A stretch of DNA of 64,000 bases, taken from an uncultured Pelagibacteraceae bacterium. GTDB taxonomy: Bacteria > Pseudomonadota > Alphaproteobacteria > Pelagibacterales > Pelagibacteraceae. Positions 19,469 through 28,901 of this stretch are shown piece by piece (the first letter of the stretch is position 1; the number at the start of each line of letters is the position of its first letter). The stretch spans positions 81,503 to 145,502 of the forward strand of contig CABXTU010000001.1 in NCBI GenBank assembly GCA_902515205.1, read 5' to 3'. The position numbers and the translations under genes are program-made. The notes under the pieces are model-generated. The model was given only the letters and a program-made list of their open reading frames with translations, was not told where the DNA came from and did no database searches.

Positions 19469-20554
19469 TTATCTTAATTTAAGTGTGGCTAGACCAATCA
19501 TTGCCAAAATGATAGAAATAATCCAGAATCTAATGACAACAGTAGACTCTGGCCAACCTTTCTTCTCAAAGTGGTGGTGTATTGGAGCCATTCTAAATAT
19601 TCTTTTACCAGTTACTTTAAATGAAATTACTTGAACCATTACTGATAAAGCCTCTAAAACAAATAAGCCACCTGTTATAGCTAAAACTATTTCATGTTTT
19701 GTAATTATTCCCACAGCACCTAATGATCCTCCAAGTGATAAAGATCCTGTATCACCCATAAATATTTTAGCCGGTGGTGCGTTGAACCACAAAAATCCCA
19801 AACAAGCTCCAATAATTGCACCACAAAAAATAGATATTTCTCCTGCACCTTCAATATACAAAATTTTAAGGTATTCAGAAAAAACTATATTTCCAGTAAC
19901 ATAACTAATGAAAGCAAAACAACCAGCTACTAAAATGACTGGAACGGTGGCTAAACCATCCAAACCATCTGTTAAATTAACAGCGTTAGATGAGCCTACA
20001 ATTACAAAAACGGAAAAAGGTATAAAAAACCATCCTAAGTTAATTATTAGATTTTTAAAAAATGGAAAATATAAATTTTGAAATTCTTCATATTCAACTA
20101 AATATAGTAAAACAATTAAACCCAGTGTAGCTAAAAAGATCTGAACTAATATTTTTAATTTTGATGAAATACCTAATGAATTACTATTTCTTATTTTTTT
20201 AAAATCATCATATGCACCTAAAATTCCTAAAGATGTAACAATATATAAACAAAACAAAATATATATATTGGTAAGATCTGCCCAAATTAAAACTGAAATT
20301 ATTAAACCTAATAGAATAATAACTCCGCCCATTGTTGGTGTTCCTATTTTTTTAACAATGTGTTCTGATGGGCCGTCCTCTCTAATAGGATTAAAAATTT
20401 TTTTATTAGAAAATAATCTGATGAAAGGGCCACCTATTAAAAGGACAATAGATAATGAAGTAAAGAAAGCTAGTCCAGTTCGAACAGTAATATATCTGAA
20501 AACGTTTAAAAATGTAAAGTTCTCAACATAGTTGAGCAATAAATCATATAACAT
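19469..20554 (-). CDS. mraY: phospho-N-acetylmuramoyl-pentapeptide transferase
   Basis: A 361-residue polytopic membrane enzyme that moves phospho-MurNAc-pentapeptide onto undecaprenyl phosphate, giving lipid I. Hallmarks include EDGPSEHIVKKIGTPTMGG, GAYDDFKK with the paired aspartates, SNAVNLTDGLDGLA, GACLGFLWFNAPPAKIFMGDTGSL and FRMAPIHHHFEKKGWPE with the HHH metal or substrate site. About ten hydrophobic segments are visible. The sequence is strikingly well conserved compared with neighbouring genes. It overlaps the murE-murF fusion stop by 11 bases. Confidence 0.97.
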   Translation of the reverse strand: MLYDLLLNYVENFTFLNVFRYITVRTGLAFFTSLSIVLLIGGPFIRLFSNKKIFNPIREDGPSEHIVKKIGTPTMGGVIILLGLIISVLIWADLTNIYILFCLYIVTSLGILGAYDDFKKIRNSNSLGISSKLKILVQIFLATLGLIVLLYLVEYEEFQNLYFPFFKNLIINLGWFFIPFSVFVIVGSSNAVNLTDGLDGLATVPVILVAGCFAFISYVTGNIVFSEYLKILYIEGAGEISIFCGAIIGACLGFLWFNAPPAKIFMGDTGSLSLGGSLGAVGIITKHEIVLAITGGLFVLEALSVMVQVISFKVTGKRIFRMAPIHHHFEKKGWPESTVVIRFWIISIILAMIGLATLKLR

Positions 20555-23396
20555 AAGAAGCTTTTTGTTTTATACTATTTGAAATTTTATGAAGACCAGT
20601 GGAGTTCGAACCTTTAATCATTAAATAATCATTATTATTTAAATCATTATTTATCAAATCAATTATTGCCTCTTTACTTTTTAAAATTTGAGCTTTTTTA
20701 TTTTGGTCTAAATCTTTAAATGTCTTTCTGATATATTTACCAATAACATACACTTGATCAATTTTTGATTTATTAATAATTTTGCTTATCAATCTATGCT
20801 GCTTTAAAGAATTTTTGCCAAGTTCAAGCATATCACCTAATATAAGATACTTTTTAGAATTTCGAGTAGCTATTTTATCATAATTCTCTATAGCCATTTT
20901 TAATGAAAGAGGATTTGAGTTGTAAGACTCATCAATAAAAAAAATCATCTTATTTTTAAATTTCAATTTAGAAACATCTCCTCGACCCACAGGAGTTTCG
21001 AATTTCAAAAAAATATCTTTTCTTAATTTTCTAATGTCGAAATATAAACTTACAACTGCTAAAGTTGCTAATGTATTATATAAATTGCTTTCAAAATTAT
21101 TTTTTAAGTAAAACTTGAATAATTGGTTATGTATATTTATTAAAATTTCATATATATTTTTTCTCTTTTTAACTTTATTTAATTTAATCATAGAAAATTT
21201 ATTTTTAATTCCGTAAGAAATAACATTCAGTTTTTTTTTGATCGCAATGTTTTTATGATAATTGTAAAAATGATCATCTTTGTTTAAAATTATTGTTCCA
21301 TTCACTTTAATATTATTCATAATTTCTGCTTTAGCGTCAGCAATTTGTTTTATATTTTTAAAATTTTTTGAATGTGCATAACTTATATTGGTTATGATTC
21401 CCAAATCTGGTTTGATTATCCTGGTCAAGCTATCAATCTCACCTTTTTTATCCATACCGACTTCTAAAACTCCAAACTCATCATTACTTTTAAAATTGAT
21501 TAAACTTAATGGAACTCCATATTTATTGTTATATGATCTAGGAGAATAACTAGTTTTCGTTATATTTTTTAAAGTAAATCCAATCATTTCTTTCAATGTT
21601 GTCTTTCCACAACTTCCAGTAATTGAAATTATCTTAGTGCTTATATTTTCTCTGAAAATAGATGAGCATTTAGTTAAAAACTTTAGGGTATCTTTGACTT
21701 GGATTTGTTTTGATAATGGTAAATTTTTATTGAACTTATTCAGAATAACTAAGCTTATCTTTTTTTTAAAAGCTTCAGATATAAATTTATTTCCATTAAT
21801 TCTTTTCCCTTTAATTGCAAAAAAAATGTCATTTTTTGTTAAATTTTTTGAATTAATTGAGATATTTTTTATAACTAGCTTGTTGGATATTTTTGTATCT
21901 GATTGTTCTTTAATTATATTTAATTTTAAATTTTTTGATAAAGATTTATTTTTTAAACGTATACATTTTAGAATTACCTTTTTATCAGAAAAAAATAGTT
22001 TTCTATCACCATAATCCTGAAATTTTTCATGGCCCTTACCTGCTACTAATAATAAATCTCCAGTTCCAAGATCCATAATAGCTTTACGAATAGCTTGTTT
22101 TCTATTTGGCAATTCTTCAATGTGAACTTTTTTAATTCCTTTTTTGATATTTCTTCTAATTTTTGATGGACTTTCATTTCTAGGATTATCATCTGTTAGA
22201 TAAATTCTGTTAGAAAATTTATCAGCAATTTTGCCCATGATAGATCTTTTTTTAAAATCTCTATTCCCACCACAGCCAAAAAGTAAATTTATTCTACTCG
22301 TTGGAAATTGTTCTTTTAAATTTAATAAAGTTGTCTCCAATGCTTCAGGGGTGTGAGCATAGTCTAAGATGACCTTGCTATTATTTTGAATTTCCCCAAT
22401 TTTTTCGAGTCTTCCCTCTACAGGTTTTAATCTATCAATAATATTAATTATCTTTTTGAATTCTATACCACTTTTATTTGCAGACAGTATGGCCATTAAT
22501 ACGTTTTTTAACTGTATTTTACCTATTAAGTTTAATTCAAAATTATATTTTCTATTTTGAAATCTTATTTCTAAAATTTGTTTTTCATTTTCGAACTTAT
22601 GGGAAATTAATTCTATGCCTTTTTTTTTTGTAAAAATAAGGCTTAAATTAATATTATTTTTAATTGAAATTTTCTTAATATTTTTACTTTGAGGAATTTT
22701 TGCGTCTGTAACGACATCTCCTTTTTTTTTAATAAGCTTCTTAAATAAATAAAGCTTTGAGTCTAAATAGTTTTTCATATTTTTGTGATAATCTAAATGA
22801 TCGTGTGAAAGATTTGAAAATATGCCTATATCAAATAATAATCCATCTAACCTATTTTGTTTTAAACCATGACTTGATGCTTCCATTATTAAATAATCAA
22901 TTTTTTTTTTTTTGAGATTTTGAATTATAGAGCTTAATCGAATTGGATCTAAAGTTGTGTTATTAAAAGTTTTTTTTTTTCCAATATATCTTAATCCAAT
23001 AGTTCCAATAGAAGCAACCCTTTTAAAATTTAGATTTAATATTTGATAGTAAAAATCTGCAATGGATGATTTTCCATTTGTACCAGTTACAGCAACTAAT
23101 TTTTTCGGTTTTTTAGATAAAATTCTATATGAAACTTCTGCTAGTAATTTTCTAACATTAGATGAATATAAAAAAACTATATCATCTTTTTTTTTAGTTG
23201 TCTTTTTTTCACTTACAATTATTTTAGCTCCATTTTTAATTGCATCATTAATATAATTGTTTCCATCTACATTGTTTCCTTTTATCGCAAAAAAAATATG
23301 ATTTTTTTTTACTTTTGAACTGTCGAAAGATATTCCTGAAAAAAAAATATCACTGTATTTTTTATTAATCTTAGGAAAAAAATATTTGAGCTGCAT
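20544..23396 (-). CDS. murE-murF: fused MurE-MurF: meso-DAP-adding ligase plus D-Ala-D-Ala-adding ligase
   Basis: One uninterrupted frame of about 950 residues carrying two complete Mur ligases. Residues ~1-480 are MurE: P-loop VAVTGTNGKSS at ~102-112, EASSHGL, FSNLSHDHLDYH, VILDYAHTPEAL, DDNPRNESP at ~402-410 (the DNPR motif that marks meso-diaminopimelate specificity) and AGKGHE. Residues ~500-950 are MurF: NSKNLTKNDIFFAIKG, P-loop SITGSCGKTTLKEM at ~591-604, VLEVGMDKKGEI and FIDESYNSNPLSLK. A short Lys/Ser-rich linker (~480-500) joins them. The two products act in succession on the UDP-MurNAc-peptide. ATG 23396 is preferred over the in-frame TTG just before it. Confidence 0.95.
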   Translation of the reverse strand: MQLKYFFPKINKKYSDIFFSGISFDSSKVKKNHIFFAIKGNNVDGNNYINDAIKNGAKIIVSEKKTTKKKDDIVFLYSSNVRKLLAEVSYRILSKKPKKLVAVTGTNGKSSIADFYYQILNLNFKRVASIGTIGLRYIGKKKTFNNTTLDPIRLSSIIQNLKKKKIDYLIMEASSHGLKQNRLDGLLFDIGIFSNLSHDHLDYHKNMKNYLDSKLYLFKKLIKKKGDVVTDAKIPQSKNIKKISIKNNINLSLIFTKKKGIELISHKFENEKQILEIRFQNRKYNFELNLIGKIQLKNVLMAILSANKSGIEFKKIINIIDRLKPVEGRLEKIGEIQNNSKVILDYAHTPEALETTLLNLKEQFPTSRINLLFGCGGNRDFKKRSIMGKIADKFSNRIYLTDDNPRNESPSKIRRNIKKGIKKVHIEELPNRKQAIRKAIMDLGTGDLLLVAGKGHEKFQDYGDRKLFFSDKKVILKCIRLKNKSLSKNLKLNIIKEQSDTKISNKLVIKNISINSKNLTKNDIFFAIKGKRINGNKFISEAFKKKISLVILNKFNKNLPLSKQIQVKDTLKFLTKCSSIFRENISTKIISITGSCGKTTLKEMIGFTLKNITKTSYSPRSYNNKYGVPLSLINFKSNDEFGVLEVGMDKKGEIDSLTRIIKPDLGIITNISYAHSKNFKNIKQIADAKAEIMNNIKVNGTIILNKDDHFYNYHKNIAIKKKLNVISYGIKNKFSMIKLNKVKKRKNIYEILINIHNQLFKFYLKNNFESNLYNTLATLAVVSLYFDIRKLRKDIFLKFETPVGRGDVSKLKFKNKMIFFIDESYNSNPLSLKMAIENYDKIATRNSKKYLILGDMLELGKNSLKQHRLISKIINKSKIDQVYVIGKYIRKTFKDLDQNKKAQILKSKEAIIDLINNDLNNNDYLMIKGSNSTGLHKISNSIKQKASYVI

Positions 23397-23399
23397 CAA

Positions 23400-25085
23400 T
23401 TAATTAATCTCACTATATTTTGTGGCTAAAATAGGCCCAATTTTTTCTAAAATTTGTCCAGTTACTTCAACTGTAGTCCAACCAGCGGTATTAAAAGGAG
23501 TTCCTTTAAATTTAATATTAGAACCATCTCTGTAATGATAAATATAATCTTTATTCGTTTTGGGCTCATCAAGCATTAATGCTAAAATAAATTTAGGCTC
23601 AGAAGTTGGAAATATCGATACAAAGGAATTTATTTTTTTCTTTGAATAAACACCGTCTATACTTTTTTGAGCAGTTCCAGTTTTTCCACCAATTTCATAC
23701 CCTTCAACATTAGCTAATGTAGCTGTTCCCTCCTTAGTCGAAACAATCTTTCTTAATATAGGTAAAATTTTCTTTGAAACTTTTTGATCAATAATTTTTT
23801 TTTCTCTTTTTGGAGTCTTGTTTATTAAAGTAGGATTAATATTATATCCTCCATTGACAATTATTGCGTAAGCTTTAGCTAATTGAAGCAAAGTTGTAGT
23901 GATGCCATGTCCAAATGAAGCCGTAGCAAGTGGACATTTACCCCAGTTGAATTTTATAGGTTTTCCTACTTCTTCAATATCAAAATCGATTTTTTCTAAT
24001 ATACCGATTTTTGACAAAAATGATTTAAATTTTTCTTCTCCAATTTTTTGACCAATTCTGACAGAGCCTATATTCCCTGAACGAATTAGTATCTCTTCTG
24101 TAGTTAAGTTTGAGGGTAATTTTTTATCATATTCTCTTATTGTAAATCCTGAGCAATTTAAAGATTTTGGTAAATCTACAAATTTTGTTTCTGGTTCTAA
24201 TATATTTTCATTAAAAGCTGCTGCAATAGTAAAAGTTTTGAATACTGAGCCAAATTCATACACACCTTTAGTGGCTCTATTTATAAAATTTACATCTGAA
24301 ATTTTTTCTCTTTTATTTGGATCAAAATCAGGCAATGAAACCAAAGATATGATTTCTCCATTGTTAACATCCATTAAAATTGCGGCACTTCCTTTAGTTC
24401 TAAATAAGTTATTGAATCTAATTAATTCATTTCTAATTAAAAATTGAATATCTCTATCAACTGTTAATTTAATTGGTTTTTGCTTAATTTTTAATTCCCT
24501 ATCTAAGGACTTTTCTAATCCAGATATGCCGTTGTTATCATTATCAATTTGTCCAATTATATGACTGAATAAATTTTTCTCTGGATATATCCTAACTAAT
24601 CTTTCTTCAGGCTGAATTGCTTTATCACCTAATTTCATAATTTTTTCATAATTTTCAGAGGATATTTTTTTTTCAAAATAAAAAAATTTTTTATTTTTCA
24701 TTTTTGACTCAATTTTTTCGTAATCTTTGTCGGGAAAAATGTATTTTAAATTGAGTATTAATTTTTTTTTATCAATCACTTTTTGTGTACTGATACCGAC
24801 ATCTATCGAACTTACTGTTTTTACTAAATAATTTCCATTTCTATCAAGAATATCTGCTCTATAAAGATTATTTAATTTATAACTATAAATATTATTTACT
24901 TCAGTTTTTGCTTTTCTTGATCCTAAGTGAATTAAATGAATCGAAAAAATAATAAAAATAATGAAAAAGATAAAGAAAATGAATGATATTCTATTGAATG
25001 ATATATTTAATTTTGATTTACTTTCTTTAAATAAAAAATCATTTTGCTTATCTTCCAAGATAATTCTTGTGTCTTTTTCGTTCAT
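23400..25085 (-). CDS. ftsI: septal transpeptidase FtsI (PBP3, class B penicillin-binding protein)
   Basis: A 561-residue class B PBP. A lysine-rich cytosolic tail and one transmembrane helix (~30-52, ISFIFFIFFIIFIIFSIHLI) come first. A pedestal domain (YRADILDRNGNYLVKTV; IGQIDNDNNGISGLEKSLD, shown as family landmarks) leads to the transpeptidase domain. Its three active-site motifs are visible: SVFK in YEFGSVFKTF, SGN in IRSGNIGSV and KTG in IGGKTGTAQ. It crosslinks peptidoglycan at the septum with FtsW. The start overlaps the FtsL-like stop by four bases, and the stop is four bases from the murE-murF start. Confidence 0.95.
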   Translation of the reverse strand: MNEKDTRIILEDKQNDFLFKESKSKLNISFNRISFIFFIFFIIFIIFSIHLIHLGSRKAKTEVNNIYSYKLNNLYRADILDRNGNYLVKTVSSIDVGISTQKVIDKKKLILNLKYIFPDKDYEKIESKMKNKKFFYFEKKISSENYEKIMKLGDKAIQPEERLVRIYPEKNLFSHIIGQIDNDNNGISGLEKSLDRELKIKQKPIKLTVDRDIQFLIRNELIRFNNLFRTKGSAAILMDVNNGEIISLVSLPDFDPNKREKISDVNFINRATKGVYEFGSVFKTFTIAAAFNENILEPETKFVDLPKSLNCSGFTIREYDKKLPSNLTTEEILIRSGNIGSVRIGQKIGEEKFKSFLSKIGILEKIDFDIEEVGKPIKFNWGKCPLATASFGHGITTTLLQLAKAYAIIVNGGYNINPTLINKTPKREKKIIDQKVSKKILPILRKIVSTKEGTATLANVEGYEIGGKTGTAQKSIDGVYSKKKINSFVSIFPTSEPKFILALMLDEPKTNKDYIYHYRDGSNIKFKGTPFNTAGWTTVEVTGQILEKIGPILATKYSEIN

Positions 25086-25390
25086 TGATTTTCAATTAAT
25101 TTAAAGAGTTTTACATCTAATTTATCTAAACTTTCATCAATTATTTTTATATTACTAATATCTTTCTTTAATAGTTCGTCATCAAAATATAGACTTTGAA
25201 ATTCAAGAAGCTTTTCTGCAGAACTTAAATAATCATTTTCTAATTTAATATTAGAAAAATCTTTTTTTAAACTTCTAATATTTTCTTCAATTACAAAAAT
25301 TCTATCACTAATTCTTTTTGTTGAATTTTTTATTAAAGCTGTAAATAAAATTAAGAATAAAATGACAAAAATAATTGAAAATTTTTTCAT
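25082..25390 (-). CDS. ftsL: FtsL-like divisome protein
   Basis: A 102-residue bitopic protein: a short basic N-terminus, one strongly hydrophobic helix at about residues 4-20 ([17 protein letters not shown]) and a periplasmic helix with heptad character ([26 protein letters not shown], given here only to show the coiled coil). This architecture and the position between rsmH and ftsI are those of FtsL, which with FtsB and FtsQ activates FtsW-FtsI. FtsL sequences are poorly conserved, so the name rests mainly on position and topology. It overlaps both neighbours by four bases. Confidence 0.75.
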   Translation of the reverse strand: MKKFSIIFVILFLILFTALIKNSTKRISDRIFVIEENIRSLKKDFSNIKLENDYLSSAEKLLEFQSLYFDDELLKKDISNIKIIDESLDKLDVKLFKLIENQ

Positions 25391-26397
25391 AATTTTTTTC
25401 CAAAATTTTCTATTTCAATTAGGTGTTTAAATTTTTTATAAATATCAGTTTCAAATTCATAAAAATCACTTTTTTTAATTGCGTATCTTAATTTTGCTGT
25501 TCTTGACGGATTATTTTCAATTAATTCTTTTGCAGACGGTTTTATAGGTTTTTTTTCTATCATCTTAAATAATGTTGCAGGTTGTTTAATTTTTGGAACA
25601 TATCGAGAAACACTTTTATTTTCTGATAAACTTTTAAAAAAATACTTAACTATTTTATCTTCTAAGGAATGAAATGTGACTACAGCAAGAATTCCATCTT
25701 TTTTTAAAATTTTTGAAGCGGCAATCAATCCATTAATTAATTCACTTATTTCTCTATTAACAAAAATCCTAAGTGCTTGAAAAACTTTTGTTGCATTATG
25801 TATTTTAAAGTTCTTTTTTCTTTTAGTTTTTTCAATAATTTCTACGAGGGTTTTTGTATCAATTTTTCTGATTTTTCTTTCCTTGATTATTGAAAAAGCA
25901 ATTTTTTTTGCCTCTTTTTCTTCACCAAAAAATTTAAATATTTTTTCCAGTTCGATATTGTCTAACTTATTTATTACATTTTTTGCTGAAAAATCATTCA
26001 AACCCATTCTCATATTTAGATCACCAGAGGAGTTAAAAGATAAACCTTTGCTGGGATCTTTAATTTGTATATATGAATAACCTAAGTCAAAAATTATTCC
26101 CTTTATATTTTCATTTTTAACTTTTAAATCACTTAATTGACTAAATTTTTTATTTTTAAATATAAATCTATCATTATATTTAATTAAAAGTTCGTCAGCT
26201 TTTTTTTGGGTTTCTATATCTCTATCTATAGAAATTACCTTAGTGTTTTTATAACTTAGAATTTTTTTTGAGTATCCACCTTGTCCAAAAGTACAATCAA
26301 TAAATGTGCCACCATGTTGAGGGGAAAATATGCTAATTAATTCTTTTAGCAATACCGGATAGTGTTTTGTAATATCCGATACCATGATGGCTTCCAT
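25387..26397 (-). CDS. rsmH: 16S rRNA (cytosine1402-N4)-methyltransferase
   Basis: A 336-residue SAM-dependent methyltransferase (formerly MraW) that methylates C1402 of 16S rRNA. Family blocks are [10 protein letters not shown] near the N-terminus, the SAM site [46 protein letters not shown], the [11 protein letters not shown] segment, [12 protein letters not shown] and the C-terminal [11 protein letters not shown]. It starts at ATG 26397; an ATG at 26385 is an equally good alternative. In most bacteria it directly follows mraZ, but here ftsZ is inserted between them. An 18-bp gap separates it from ftsZ. Confidence 0.96.
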   Translation of the reverse strand: MEAIMVSDITKHYPVLLKELISIFSPQHGGTFIDCTFGQGGYSKKILSYKNTKVISIDRDIETQKKADELLIKYNDRFIFKNKKFSQLSDLKVKNENIKGIIFDLGYSYIQIKDPSKGLSFNSSGDLNMRMGLNDFSAKNVINKLDNIELEKIFKFFGEEKEAKKIAFSIIKERKIRKIDTKTLVEIIEKTKRKKNFKIHNATKVFQALRIFVNREISELINGLIAASKILKKDGILAVVTFHSLEDKIVKYFFKSLSENKSVSRYVPKIKQPATLFKMIEKKPIKPSAKELIENNPSRTAKLRYAIKKSDFYEFETDIYKKFKHLIEIENFGKKL

Positions 26398-26415
26398 TTA
26401 TTTTTTTGAAGACCA

Positions 26416-27876
26416 TTAATTTTTTTGTCTTCTTAAAAATGCTGGTATTTCAAGATCATCGTCTTCATTTTCATCACTAGATGAACTTAATAAATTTTCT
26501 GAAGATACCTCACTATTGTCTGAGCTAAATAAATCAGGTTCATCAGCATTTACTCCAAATTCTTTAAGGTCAACAGAATTTTCTTTTTCAGACACTGGTT
26601 CTTCTATTACTTCTTTAGAAAATGAAACCTCATTTTCCTCCGAAGTATTTTCTATTATGTTCTCAACATCTTGGTTTTTTAAAAGTTCCTTGTGATATTG
26701 ATTATTTATATTACTTGCAGTGTCATTAAAATTCTCAGTAACAATTTCATTTTCAAGTTTCAAAGCATTTGCACCATGGGTAACAGTATTAGAAGTATTA
26801 TTTGCGAAAGAAAATGAACCAGCAAGATTGCTTACTCCAAAATCAGAATATCCAGGATTTCTATTTTGTATTCTGTGTACCATATTCACAACAGATTTTG
26901 ATTCTGGTTGTTGGTTATCTAAAGATGTTGCAACAATTGAAACTCTTATTTTACCTTCAAGAGATGAATCAGTAATTGCGCCTATAATTACTTCAGCATC
27001 AGCTTCAACTTCAGATCTTATCTTATTTACAACTTCATCTACTTCAAATAATTTAAGATCTTTCCCTCCAGTAATATTTACCAATAAACCCTTAGCACCT
27101 TTGAGAGTATAATCATCTATCAATGGATTGCTTATAGCCATTTCAGTAGCTTGCATTGCTCTTCCCTCACCTTCAGCTTCACCTGTGCCCATCATTGCTT
27201 TTCCCATAGAGGCCATAACTGTTTCGACATCAGCAAAGTCTAGATTTATTATACCTGGTCTTACCATTAAATCTGTTACACTTTGGACACCGTGCATTAA
27301 AACATTATTTGAAAGATTAAAAGACTCCTCAAATGTCGTTTGCTCATTTGCTATCTTAAATAAATTTTGATTAGGTATTACAATTATTGTATCCACATGT
27401 TTTCTCAACTCTTCAAGACCTATTTGAGCTCTTTTCATTCTTGAAGGACCTTCGTATAAAAAAGGAAGTGTCACCACTCCGACTGTCAAAATATTTAACT
27501 CTTTTGCAGCTCTAGCAATAACATGTGCTGCTCCAGTGCCAGTGCCACCACCCATTCCTGCAGCAATAAATACCATATTTGCACCCTGCAAAATATTTAC
27601 TATATCATTTAAAGATTCATCTGCGGCCGCTTGGCCGATATCAAGTTTTGCTCCAGCACCTAATCCTTTGGTCAAATTAAGTCCTATTTGAATTTTAGAT
27701 TTTGCTTTACTATGTTTTAAATCTTGAGCATCAGTATTAACTGCTATGAACTCTACACCTTGCATTCCATTTTCAATCATTTCATTAATAGCATTCCCAC
27801 CTGCTCCTCCAACTCCCATTACCAAAAGTCTTGGTTGTAATTCTTTAATTTCTGGTGTCTTAAAGTTTATTGTCAT
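26416..27876 (-). CDS. ftsZ: cell division GTPase FtsZ
   Basis: A 486-residue tubulin homologue that forms the Z ring. The N-terminal nucleotide domain has [22 protein letters not shown] and the tubulin signature GGGTGTG at about residues 109-115; the T7 loop reads [10 protein letters not shown]. After residue ~325 comes a long acidic Ser/Asn/Glu-rich disordered linker, and the C-terminal peptide [10 protein letters not shown], which binds FtsA and other partners, is intact. The gene lies between mraZ and rsmH, not after ftsA, and its start overlaps the mraZ stop by four bases. It should therefore be the second gene read from the mraZ promoter. Confidence 0.98.
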   Translation of the reverse strand: MTINFKTPEIKELQPRLLVMGVGGAGGNAINEMIENGMQGVEFIAVNTDAQDLKHSKAKSKIQIGLNLTKGLGAGAKLDIGQAAADESLNDIVNILQGANMVFIAAGMGGGTGTGAAHVIARAAKELNILTVGVVTLPFLYEGPSRMKRAQIGLEELRKHVDTIIVIPNQNLFKIANEQTTFEESFNLSNNVLMHGVQSVTDLMVRPGIINLDFADVETVMASMGKAMMGTGEAEGEGRAMQATEMAISNPLIDDYTLKGAKGLLVNITGGKDLKLFEVDEVVNKIRSEVEADAEVIIGAITDSSLEGKIRVSIVATSLDNQQPESKSVVNMVHRIQNRNPGYSDFGVSNLAGSFSFANNTSNTVTHGANALKLENEIVTENFNDTASNINNQYHKELLKNQDVENIIENTSEENEVSFSKEVIEEPVSEKENSVDLKEFGVNADEPDLFSSDNSEVSSENLLSSSSDENEDDDLEIPAFLRRQKN

Positions 27877-28343
27877 TTGTCCCCCTCTTTATTATTTAAA
27901 TGTTTTTCCCATTTAAGGCTTGAACGATTAAGATTTGCTTTTTTCCTTGCACTTGCCCTAAATTTTTCAAAAATTGCTGGTTCCCATATTTGAAATGTTT
28001 TGCCTTGGCCAACAAAGAGAATGCTACTTTTAATTTTTGCATGCTTTAATAATTTTGAAGTAAGTGAAATTCTTCCTTCACCATCAAACTGTAAACTTAT
28101 ACTTTCAGATAATATCGAAGTTGCAAAAAAATCTCTTTTTTCTTCAAAAGGATTCATTGAGTCTATTGTATTTGAAATTTTTTCAATTCTATCTTGAGGC
28201 CATGCTTCTATTGAATAATTGTTGAAAGATGGATAACAAATCAATCCATTATAACCAAGGTTAGATAAATACGACCTATAGCTTGCAGGCACTGATACCC
28301 TTCCTTTCTTGTCTAATTTGTTTTCGTAGCTCGATAAAAACAT
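27873..28343 (-). CDS. mraZ: transcriptional regulator / dcw repressor MraZ
   Basis: A 156-residue protein made of two MraZ/AbrB-type swapped-hairpin repeats: the first around [19 protein letters not shown] and the second around [19 protein letters not shown]. The conserved D..GR..(I/V) pattern occurs in each. MraZ binds TGGGN repeats in its own promoter and represses the dcw cluster in enterobacteria. Three such boxes lie 28-52 bases upstream of this start. It is the first gene of the cluster and starts at ATG 28343 with no strong Shine-Dalgarno sequence. Confidence 0.95.
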   Translation of the reverse strand: MFLSSYENKLDKKGRVSVPASYRSYLSNLGYNGLICYPSFNNYSIEAWPQDRIEKISNTIDSMNPFEEKRDFFATSILSESISLQFDGEGRISLTSKLLKHAKIKSSILFVGQGKTFQIWEPAIFEKFRASARKKANLNRSSLKWEKHLNNKEGDK

Positions 28344-28370
28344 AAATCATAAATTCTATAAACCCTGATA

Positions 28371-28394
28371 TGGGAATATATGGGATACTATGGG
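28371..28394. promoter_or_regulatory. MraZ operator: three TGGG boxes at 10-bp period
   Basis: TGGG occurs at 28371, 28381 and 28391 on the plus strand, exactly 10 bases apart. This matches the known MraZ site of TGGGN repeats with 5-base spacers, one helical turn each. The third box abuts, and the second lies immediately beside, the -10 hexamer of the mraZ promoter, so MraZ bound here would block RNA polymerase. On the strand that codes for mraZ the boxes read CCCA. Confidence 0.8.
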
Positions 28395-28413
28395 TTTTTT
28401 AAACAAGTGTCAA
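28385..28413 (-). promoter_or_regulatory. sigma70-type promoter of mraZ and the dcw cluster
   Basis: On the minus strand a perfect -35 TTGACA (plus-strand 28408-28413) and a good -10 TAGTAT (28385-28390) are separated by exactly 17 bases. Transcription should start near 28378, leaving a leader of about 35 bases before the mraZ ATG. It is one of the best consensus matches I noticed in the window, and MraZ boxes overlap it. Confidence 0.8.
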
Positions 28414-28500
28414 TACCCTCAATCTGTGTTCTAAATAACATAATAAATTAGATAAAATAAATCAAAACGTGAACATTTATAATGAGGAATTGAATATTAA

Positions 28501-28860
28501 TTTGCCAGATAAACTATAAGCCGGGTTCTGTCATTTAAACTTATCATTTGTCTAGGCTCAAGATCACTCTTAAGCTCAAGCAACTAACCCTGATGACTAG
28601 CCAAGGATGGCTTTTAGTTTTTCAACAATGTCATCTCTACTTAGTCTTGCTCCCAGTGGGGTTTTCCAGCGTTCATTGTTACCAATAGAACCGGTGTGCT
28701 CTTACCACACCTTTTCACCCTTGCCATGTTATGGCGGTTTATTTTCTGTGGCACTATCCCTAGGGTTTCCCCTGCCAGGAGTTACCTGGCACTGTATCCT
28801 TGTAGAGTCCGGACTTTCCTCTTTAATCTCATTAAAGCGATAAGTCGTTTATCTGGCAAA
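28501..28860 (-). ncRNA. rnpB: RNase P RNA (bacterial type A)
   Basis: The catalytic RNA of RNase P, which trims the 5' leaders of pre-tRNAs. On the minus strand the universally conserved GAGGAAAGTCCGGACTC lies at 28805-28821 near the 5' end, and the matching 3' conserved element GACAGAACCCGGCTTAT lies at 28516-28532. The two ends pair over 14 bases (28501-28514 with 28847-28860), forming helix P1, which fixes the boundaries to within a few bases. The length of about 360 is normal for alphaproteobacteria. An open reading frame on the opposite strand inside this gene is not real. Its place just upstream of mraZ is familiar in the class. Confidence 0.96.
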
Positions 28861-28865
28861 TATAA

Positions 28866-28871
28866 TTTATA
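28866..28871 (-). promoter_or_regulatory. probable -10 box of rnpB
   Basis: TATAAA on the minus strand ends five bases before the rnpB 5' end inferred from helix P1, the expected distance to a transcription start. No good -35 is present at 16-18 bases, so only the -10 is proposed. Confidence 0.45.
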
Positions 28872-28901
28872 ATTAAAAAATCAAATTTCAAGACTAATTA
28901 T

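Noticed and set aside
28607..28843. A 78-codon open frame on the plus strand
   Set aside because: It lies entirely antisense inside rnpB, whose conserved elements and P1 helix are clear; no protein family is recognised.
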